Position numbers and translations under genes: made by a program
Part shown: positions 58,732 through 64,000 of the stretch, piece after piece
Position numbering within the stretch: the stretch's first letter is position 1
Layout: every line of letters starts with the position of its first letter
Notes under the pieces: model-generated
Seen by the model: the letters and a program-made list of their open reading frames with translations, nothing else
Database searches by the model: none
Told to the model about the DNA's origin: nothing
NCBI RefSeq assembly: GCF_030696805.1
Contig: NZ_JAUYRO010000096.1
Coordinates: forward strand, 62,001-126,000
From: Methyloversatilis sp.
Lineage (GTDB): Bacteria > Pseudomonadota > Gammaproteobacteria > Burkholderiales > Rhodocyclaceae
Reading direction: 5' to 3'
Length of the DNA stretch: 64,000 bases

Positions 58732-59487
58732 TTATCCTTGATCCGGCGGCGCAGCGGGGCCTGCCGTCCGCCAGACCAGACTGGCCATGCGCCCGGTATG
58801 GCCGTCGCGCCTGAACGAATGGAACAGGCCGGACTGACCGACCGTGCACAAACCGCCGCCATAGACTGCCTGTACACCTGCCTGTGCCAGTTCGAGCCGG
58901 GCCAGCCGATAGATGTCGGCAAACAGCCGGTCGCCCTCACCCGGCCTGAAGGCATCTTCTGCCCGGGCCAGCCGCGCGACGAAGGCGTCCTTCACTTCAG
59001 GTCCGACCTCGAAGGCGTCCGGCCCGATGGCCGGACCCAGCCAGGCAAGGATGTCGCTCGCCGGACAGCGCATACGCTCGACGGTAAGGGTGAGCACCCC
59101 TGCGGCCAGACCCCGCCAGCCTGCATGCGCGGCGGCCACCACCGTACCCTGTCGGTTGCAGAACAGCACCGGCAGGCAGTCGGCGGTCAGAACGGCGCAT
59201 ACCGATCCCGGCTGATGCGACACCGATGCGTCGGCACGCGCGGTGCCGGCGATATCGGCATCCGCCACGTCCACGCCGTGCACCTGATCGAGCCACAGTG
59301 GTTCGGCCGGCAGGCAATCGCGCAGCAGCGCGCGATTGGCTGCAACCGCAGCCGGATCATCGCCCACGTGCGACGCCGGGTTGAACGGACCGAACGGCCA
59401 CTGGCTGACCCCACCGATACGGGTCGTCACGGCCGCGTGCACGCCGGGCGGGGCCGGCCAGTCGGGGCGGATCAGCGGCAGCGTCAT
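58732..59487 (-). CDS. pgeF: Peptidoglycan editing factor PgeF (laccase domain, YfiH)
   Basis: 251 residues. The copper/zinc-binding His-Cys set is visible in LDQVHGVDV, ADCLPVLFCNRQG and AHAGWRGLAAGV. PgeF of E. coli corrects L-Ser wrongly put into peptidoglycan precursors; older names call it polyphenol oxidase. The ATG overlaps the rluD stop by 4 bases, the common rluD-pgeF pair. Confidence 0.94.
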   Translation of the reverse strand: MTLPLIRPDWPAPPGVHAAVTTRIGGVSQWPFGPFNPASHVGDDPAAVAANRALLRDCLPAEPLWLDQVHGVDVADADIAGTARADASVSHQPGSVCAVLTADCLPVLFCNRQGTVVAAAHAGWRGLAAGVLTLTVERMRCPASDILAWLGPAIGPDAFEVGPEVKDAFVARLARAEDAFRPGEGDRLFADIYRLARLELAQAGVQAVYGGGLCTVGQSGLFHSFRRDGHTGRMASLVWRTAGPAAPPDQG

Positions 59488-60449
59488 CGGGGATCCCGCA
59501 GGCTGTCCATCAGTTGCACCATGTCGTCCGGCAGCGGTACCTCCCAGGCGACTTCGACGCCACTGCGTGGGTGAATCAGCCCGAGGCGCCAGGCGTGCAA
59601 CGCCTGCCGGCCGAACTGCGCCGCAACCGGGCGTGGCGCATAGGTGTCGTCACCGAGCAGCGGGTGAGCAATGGATGCCATGTGCACGCGTATCTGATGC
59701 GTGCGGCCGGTTTCCAGCCGGCACTCGAGGGCCGTGGCATCGCGCAACCGGTCGCGCACGGCGTAGTGGGTACGCGCCGGCCGCCCGGTCGGCACGACGG
59801 CCATGCGCGTGCGGTGCACCGGATGACGGCCGATCGGCGCGTCGACCACCCCGTCGGCCCGCACGGCGCCGCTGACCACTGCAATGTAACGACGCGACAC
59901 GGAGCGCGCCTGCAGCTGGCGCACCAGATCGGTCTGTGCTTCCAGCGTACAGGCCACTACCAGAAGGCCGGTCGTATCCTTGTCCAGCCGGTGCACGATG
60001 CCTGCGCGAGGAACCTGCGCCAGCGCCGGGCGGTGATGCAGCAGCGCATTGAGCAAGGTGCCGTCCGGCACGCCATTACCCGGGTGCACGACCATGCCGG
60101 CCGGCTTGCTGATCACCAGCAGTGTGTCGTCCTCATGAATGATGTGCAGCGGGATGTCCTGCGGCATATGCACGGTATCGGGCGCGGGTGCGTCGGGATC
60201 AAGTTCGAGCCGCTCGCCGGTGAAGGTGCGGCGCCGGGTGTCGCTCACCGGTACCTCGTCCACTTTCACCCGGCCCGCGCGCAGCCAGTCCTGAAGGCGT
60301 GCCCGCGAGTACTGCGGCCACACTGCGGCCAGCACCACGTCAAGTCGCTGGCCGACCACGCCGGGCGGTACCACTGCATGAAGTCGATGACCGGGCTGCT
60401 CGGCGATATAATCGTCGTCTTGAATCTCTTCCAGGGCTGGTGCGGTCAT
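59484..60449 (-). CDS. rluD: 23S rRNA pseudouridine synthase RluD
   Basis: 321 residues. An S4 domain (RLDVVLAAVWPQYSRARLQDWL) precedes the catalytic domain with the HRLDKDTTGLLVV motif (catalytic Asp). It modifies helix 69 of 23S rRNA. The start ATG overlaps that of divergent bamD on the palindrome CATG; an upstream frame remains open. Confidence 0.95.
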   Translation of the reverse strand: MTAPALEEIQDDDYIAEQPGHRLHAVVPPGVVGQRLDVVLAAVWPQYSRARLQDWLRAGRVKVDEVPVSDTRRRTFTGERLELDPDAPAPDTVHMPQDIPLHIIHEDDTLLVISKPAGMVVHPGNGVPDGTLLNALLHHRPALAQVPRAGIVHRLDKDTTGLLVVACTLEAQTDLVRQLQARSVSRRYIAVVSGAVRADGVVDAPIGRHPVHRTRMAVVPTGRPARTHYAVRDRLRDATALECRLETGRTHQIRVHMASIAHPLLGDDTYAPRPVAAQFGRQALHAWRLGLIHPRSGVEVAWEVPLPDDMVQLMDSLRDPR

Positions 60450-61239
60450 GTGGCGTATTTTAACGATAGTGTTCGTGGTGCTGTCCGCAGGCTGCAACAT
60501 CCTGCCGAAGAAGATCGACGAAACTGCCAACTGGTCGGCGCAGCGCCTCTACACCGAAGCGAAGCAGCTGCTCGACGAAGGTGCCTTCGATCAGTCGGTC
60601 AAGATGTACGAAAAACTGGAAGCGCGTTACCCGTATGGCCGCTACGCGCAGCAGGCGCAGATCGAGGTGGCCTACGCCTATTACCGCTCGGGTGACCGCG
60701 TACAGGCGCTTGCCGCCTGCGAGCGATTCATCCGTCTGCACCCCAATCACCCGAACATCGATTACATCTTCTATCTGCGCGGGCTGGTCGACTTCAATGA
60801 AGACATGGGCTTCATGAGCAAGATTTCGCGTCAGGACATGACCGAACGCGACCCCAAGGGACTGCGCGACTCGTTTGATGCGCTGAAGGAGCTGATCACC
60901 CGCTATCCGGACAGCAAGTATGCGCCTGACGCCAAGGCGCGCATGGGCTACCTGGTCAATGCGCTGGCCGCCGCCGAAGTACATGTGGCGCGTTATTACT
61001 TCCGCCGCGGCGCCTACCTCGCCGCCGCCAACCGCGCACAGTTCGCGATCAGCAGTTTCCAGGAATCGCCGTCGACCGAAGAAGCGCTGTACATCCTCAC
61101 CCGCTCGTACGAACAGCTCGGCCTGAGTGACTTGCAGGAAGACGCCCAGCGCGTCATGGTGAAGAACTTCCCCGACAGCACCTATCCGGAACTGGGCTTC
61201 CAGGACGGCAAGGACGACCCGTGGTGGAAGCTCTGGTAA
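60448..61239 (+). CDS. bamD: Outer membrane assembly lipoprotein BamD
   Basis: 263 residues. A short signal peptide ends with the lipobox LSAGC (C16), followed by TPR repeats (ARYPYGRYAQQAQIEVAYAYYRSG). It is an essential part of the BAM complex. The ATG is the only possible start, because an in-frame stop lies 27 bases upstream. The promoter must lie within rluD. Confidence 0.95.
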   Translation: MWRILTIVFVVLSAGCNILPKKIDETANWSAQRLYTEAKQLLDEGAFDQSVKMYEKLEARYPYGRYAQQAQIEVAYAYYRSGDRVQALAACERFIRLHPNHPNIDYIFYLRGLVDFNEDMGFMSKISRQDMTERDPKGLRDSFDALKELITRYPDSKYAPDAKARMGYLVNALAAAEVHVARYYFRRGAYLAAANRAQFAISSFQESPSTEEALYILTRSYEQLGLSDLQEDAQRVMVKNFPDSTYPELGFQDGKDDPWWKLW

Positions 61240-61296
61240 ACATCGTGCCGCGCAGTCCCGCGCGGCAGATCTGACTGCATCGACAGGGAGCGTCCC

Positions 61297-61734
61297 ATGT
61301 ACAGCAAGGTCCTGCTCGCCTACGACGGATCCGAATCCGGCCGCCGCGCACTGTTCGAGTGTGCCGACATCAACAACCTGCTGCACGCCGACATCCACCT
61401 GCTCGCGGTCGCGCCCATTGCGCCGACCTTGTTCGTCGCCGAAGGCTTTGTCGCCGACGTGCCGCAGGAAGAGGAAAACGCGCGCTTTGCGCAGGTGCTC
61501 GACGATGGCCTGGCCCAGCTTGCCGCGCGCAATGTCAAGGCAGCCGGTCATCTGGTGACCGGTGACGCAGTGCGCGAAATCAGCCGCATGGCGCGCGAAC
61601 TGAAGGTCGACCTCATCGTTATCGGACACAAACACCACCCGTCGCGGCTCGAGCGCTGGTGGAAGGGTTCGGTCGGCGCCTCGCTGGTCGAAGAAGCGCC
61701 GTGCAGCATCCTGGTCGCCGTGCAGAACCCGTGA
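61297..61734 (+). CDS. Universal stress protein, UspA family
   Basis: 145 residues. The ATP-binding set is visible: LLAYDGSESGRRAL at the start, VIGHKHHPSRLERWWKGSVGASL near the end (GxxG-type phosphate loop). GGGAG precedes the ATG. The stop overlaps the GTG of the following response regulator, so they are translated as a unit. Confidence 0.92.
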   Translation: MYSKVLLAYDGSESGRRALFECADINNLLHADIHLLAVAPIAPTLFVAEGFVADVPQEEENARFAQVLDDGLAQLAARNVKAAGHLVTGDAVREISRMARELKVDLIVIGHKHHPSRLERWWKGSVGASLVEEAPCSILVAVQNP

Positions 61735-63098
61735 CGGCTGCGGCGCGCGCGGGCACGCGCGACTGGCAGCAGTACTCGGTGCTGGTGGTCGATGACGAAG
61801 AAGGCATGCGCAGCTTCATCACGCGCGCTCTGGGTTCGCGCTGCGGTCTGGTGGAAGCCGCCTGCAGCGTCGAAACCGCGCAGCAGCTGTTCACCCGGCT
61901 TCACTTCGATCTCATCATCCTCGACATCACCCTGCCCGGCCGCAGCGGCCTCGAATGGCTCAATGAACTGCGCGAACAGGGGCACCAGTGCGATGTCATC
62001 CTGATCACCGCGTTTGCCGATATCGAAACCGCCATCAACGCACTGCGTGCCGGCGCGTCGGACTTCATCCTGAAGCCCTTCCGCATCGACCAGATGATGA
62101 ATGCCGTCGGCCGCTGTTTCGACCGCGCCGGGCTGCTGCGCGAGAACTATGTGCTGCGCCGGGAGATCGCACGCCAGACCGAAGGCGTCGAGGGCATGGT
62201 CGGCGAATCCGCGCCGGTGCGCGAACTGGCCACCGTACTGCGGCGCGCCGCAGCGATGCCCAGCACCGTGCTGCTGACCGGCGAATCCGGCGTCGGCAAG
62301 GAAGTCGCTGCGCGCGCACTGCACCAGATGAGCCCGCGCGCCGCCGCCCCGTTCGTGCCTGTCAATTGCGGCGCCATCAGCGCAGAACTGATCGAATCCG
62401 AACTGTTCGGCCACGTAAAAGGCGCCTTCACCGGCGCACAGGACAACTACCCCGGCCTGCTGTTCTACGCCCAGGGCGGCACGCTGTTCCTCGATGAAAT
62501 TTCCGAGCTGCCGCAAGCCATGCAGACCAAGCTGCTGCGCGTGCTCGAAGACCGCATGATCCGCCCCGTCGGCTCGACTCGCGAAGTCCCGGTCGACATC
62601 CGCATCGTCGCCGCCAGCAACCGCGACCTCGCCACCGAAGTGCGCACCGGCCGTTTCCGCCAGGACCTGTTCTACCGGCTCGACGTCGTGCGCATCACCA
62701 TTCCGCCGCTGCGCGAAAGGCGTGAAGACGTGAAGCTGCTGGTCGCCCACTTCATGGCGCAACTGTCGTCCCGCCTCGGTGTGGCGCCGATTCCGCTCGA
62801 CCGCGAAACTGTGCTGCGCATGGCCGGCTACGACTGGCCCGGCAACATCCGCGAACTGCGCAATCTGGTCGAACGCGCCCTCATCCTTGGCTACTTTCCG
62901 GCCGACGCCCTCGGCAGCCTGACCCCGCCCGCCCCCGCCGCAGGCGAGCGTACCGCGCTCGATGACGTCGAACGCAAGCACATCCTCGATGTACTCACCG
63001 CCTGCGGCGGCAACAAATCCGAAGCCGCCCGCCAGCTCGGCGTGTCGCGCAAGACGATAGAACGCAAATGCGCGCAGTGGGGTGTCGCCGGGGTTTAG
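61731..63098 (+). CDS. NtrC-family sigma54-dependent response regulator
   Basis: 455 residues. The receiver domain has the acidic pair D21-D22, phosphoacceptor D65 ([10 protein letters not shown]) and K in LKPF. The AAA+ domain has Walker A GESGVGKE (about 184-191) and the sigma54 contact loop GAFTGA (about 231-236). A Fis-type HTH ([19 protein letters not shown]) ends the protein. The GTG start overlaps the usp stop (GTGA). No histidine kinase is next to it within the window. Confidence 0.93.
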   Translation: MTAAARAGTRDWQQYSVLVVDDEEGMRSFITRALGSRCGLVEAACSVETAQQLFTRLHFDLIILDITLPGRSGLEWLNELREQGHQCDVILITAFADIETAINALRAGASDFILKPFRIDQMMNAVGRCFDRAGLLRENYVLRREIARQTEGVEGMVGESAPVRELATVLRRAAAMPSTVLLTGESGVGKEVAARALHQMSPRAAAPFVPVNCGAISAELIESELFGHVKGAFTGAQDNYPGLLFYAQGGTLFLDEISELPQAMQTKLLRVLEDRMIRPVGSTREVPVDIRIVAASNRDLATEVRTGRFRQDLFYRLDVVRITIPPLRERREDVKLLVAHFMAQLSSRLGVAPIPLDRETVLRMAGYDWPGNIRELRNLVERALILGYFPADALGSLTPPAPAAGERTALDDVERKHILDVLTACGGNKSEAARQLGVSRKTIERKCAQWGVAGV

Positions 63099-63120
63099 CG
63101 ACGCATGCGTCGCTCCGGCG
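63090..63120. repeat. 31-bp repeat, first copy, with 16-bp palindrome
   Basis: GGGGTTTAGCGACGCATGCG... shares 31 identical bases with 63158-63188. It contains the perfect palindrome GCGACGCATGCGTCGC. The stop codon of the response regulator (TAG) lies inside this repeat. Confidence 0.85.
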
Positions 63121-63126
63121 ACACGG

Positions 63127-63146
63127 GTCGGCTGTACCCAGCCGAC
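63127..63146 (+). terminator. Hairpin downstream of the response regulator
   Basis: GTCGGCTG-TACC-CAGCCGAC, a perfect 8-bp stem 28 bases after the stop codon. No U-run follows, so it may be a weak terminator or part of the repeat. Confidence 0.4.
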
Positions 63147-63157
63147 CTCCCTCACAA

Positions 63158-63188
63158 GGGGTTTAGCGACGCATGCGTCGCTCCGGCG
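63158..63188. repeat. 31-bp repeat, second copy
   Basis: Identical to 63090-63120, including the 16-bp palindrome, separated by 37 bases. Two copies only, so not a CRISPR array. Confidence 0.85.
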
Positions 63189-63196
63189 GTGCCAGA

Positions 63197-63391
63197 GGTA
63201 CGGCCGATTCGTTGGGCATCGCTGCGCTCACCCCAACCTACGGGTCGCACAGTACGTAGGGAAGTTCGTAGGTTGGGGTGAGCGCAGCGATGCCCAACAA
63301 CGGGCTGAAGACGGGTGACCGACGAGCGATCAGACGACCGCGTCGTGCTCGATGGCGCGCAGCCGTTGCCGCGCTCGCGCTCGACGCACAG
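63197..63391. repeat. Repeat unit A with captured copy of the mfnB 3' end
   Basis: This unit parallels 63448-63679 at an offset of 251 bases. It opens with GGTACGGCCGATTCGTTGGG, then a 32-bp arm (63211-63242) and its perfect inverted copy (63267-63298) built on the TAGGTTGGGGTGAGCGCAGCGA element widespread in proteobacteria. It ends with a degenerate copy of the last codons of mfnB (about 63331-63391) from which some 40 internal bases have been lost. Apart from this, bases 63099-63580 carry no gene. Confidence 0.85.
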
Positions 63392-63447
63392 CCGATCCCC
63401 CACATCCGGCGTTCAGCAAACGACCGGTTTGCTCCGGCGACGTGGGT

Positions 63448-63580
63448 GGTACGGCCGATTCGTTGGGCATCGCTGCGCTCACCCCAACCTACGGGTCGCA
63501 CAGTACGGAGGGTAGTTCGTAGGTTGGGGTGTGCGCAGCGATGCCCAACAACGGGCTGAAGACGGGCGACCGACGAGCCA
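63448..63580. repeat. Repeat unit B next to intact mfnB 3' end
   Basis: Second copy of the unit, with 32-bp arms at 63462-63493 and 63518-63549 (one mismatch in the inverted pair). It leads straight into the stop codon of mfnB at 63581. The paired arms can form a long hairpin that would act as the end of the mfnB transcript. Confidence 0.85.
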
Positions 63581-64000
63581 TCAGACGACCGCGTCGTGCT
63601 CGATGGCGCGCAGCCGCTGGCGCACGCGCCGCACTGCTTCGCGGTCGAGTTCGCTGCCGCGCTCGCGCCCGACGCACAGCGCGCCGCGAAAGCCGAGGTA
63701 GTCCGGAGCCTGCGCAGCCAGCACGTCTATATGTTCGATGCGCAATGACCCGGCCAGACCGCAAAGAAGACTGCGGCCGCGAGCGCGTGCGATGAAATCT
63801 GCCAGCCAGTCAGAAGAAGCAACGTCGCACAGACTGCGGCCCTGCTTCAGCGCGGTGTCGACCATGACACCGTCGAAGCCGGCCTCGGCCACCGCGTCGA
63901 CCAGATCAAGCGACGGCGCGAGGTCGGCGAACATGACCGCGATGCGGCGTGTGCCCGGCAGCGGCTGCAGCGCGGTGAGACAGCCGAACACCCCGGCGTA
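63581..64000 (-). CDS. mfnB: (5-formylfuran-3-yl)methyl phosphate synthase, MfnB-like (5' part beyond the window)
   Basis: 139 C-terminal residues are visible in a frame that is still open at base 64000. VAVMFADLAP-like RIAVMFADLA, DGVMVDTALKQG, ADFIARARGRSLLCGLAGSLR and DYLGFRGALCVG match the DUF556/MfnB family, which makes the furan precursor of methanofuran. In methylotrophic proteobacteria these genes sit with H4MPT-linked formaldehyde oxidation. The catalytic Lys of the family would be upstream or in DTALKQ (K visible). Assignment is from remembered motifs. Confidence 0.8.
   Translation of the reverse strand, partial: YAGVFGCLTALQPLPGTRRIAVMFADLAPSLDLVDAVAEAGFDGVMVDTALKQGRSLCDVASSDWLADFIARARGRSLLCGLAGSLRIEHIDVLAAQAPDYLGFRGALCVGRERGSELDREAVRRVRQRLRAIEHDAVV

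Noticed and set aside
61548-63155. A 535-codon open frame on the minus strand
   Set aside because: It is the complement of the sigma54 response regulator, whose domains are all intact, and it shows no family motifs.
63090-63188. Possible CRISPR-like repeats
   Set aside because: Only two copies, palindromic inside, with a 37-base gap and no cas genes; they are intergenic repeats.

Overview
This window is a stretch of GC-rich bacterial chromosome, most likely from a betaproteobacterium. Three things point that way: the gene order hfq-hflX-hflK-hflC-DUF2065-hisZ-purA, the order ndk-rlmN-pilW-rodZ-ispG-hisS-yfgM-bamB-der, and a phaC-phaB-phaB-phaR polyhydroxyalkanoate locus. The gene cut by the right edge looks like MfnB, a methanofuran-type C1 cofactor enzyme. 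Together these fit a methylotroph-related member of the Rhodocyclales (Methyloversatilis-like). That placement is inference from family knowledge, not from a search.

Layout. Bases 1-4306 hold a FecA-like TonB receptor (5' truncated), a PiuC-type hydroxylase, an FMN alpha-hydroxy-acid dehydrogenase and, convergent, an isochorismatase-family hydrolase. Bases 4402-7865 carry DUF1631 and HDOD genes; between them lie a FliA-like promoter and a cyclic-di-GMP-I riboswitch that read into DUF1631. Bases 7983-14454 hold threonine synthesis (thrC, hom), an aminotransferase and a GNAT gene, with an HPP-CBS membrane protein inserted in the opposite direction between hom and thrC. Bases 14486-16914 hold a peroxiredoxin, PhoH and an OhrR-like regulator. 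Bases 17088-23847 hold dnaB, the rpsF-priB-rpsR-rplI operon, rlmB and rnr, followed by a tRNA-Leu gene.

Bases 24115-39692 are two long minus-strand housekeeping runs: purA-hisZ-DUF2065 with hflC-hflK-hflX-hfq, and der-bamB-yfgM-hisS-ispG-rodZ-pilW-rlmN-ndk. Many of these genes overlap by 1-4 bases, so translational coupling is likely. Bases 39906-42833 hold a GbsR/MarR-type regulator and a short cytochrome bd oxidase (cydAB), with a perfect 18-bp palindrome over the promoter. A soluble PAS-PAS chemoreceptor resembling BdlA follows. Then come a giant AsmA/DUF748-OmpA-like envelope protein and a divergent GGDEF protein, and a tRNA-Ala/Glu/Asp operon with its own promoter and terminator.

Bases 49804-57372 hold a FAD-linked oxidase, rimO, a GNAT gene, phaR, two different phaB genes and phaC; no phaA is present. 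Bases 57617-63098 hold a small membrane protein that overlaps a ZIP transporter tail-to-tail, then pgeF, rluD, bamD (its start codon overlaps that of rluD), and a coupled uspA-sigma54 response regulator pair. The last 900 bases are a repeat-rich spacer in which a roughly 200-bp unit, including a copy of the 3' end of mfnB, has been duplicated.

The best leads for new biology are four. The first is the sigma28-like promoter, c-di-GMP riboswitch and DUF1631 unit, in the same window as a diguanylate cyclase and a BdlA-like receptor. The second is the palindromic operator before the cydAB regulator. The third is the repeat array that captured a gene end. The fourth is the uspA-response-regulator pair.
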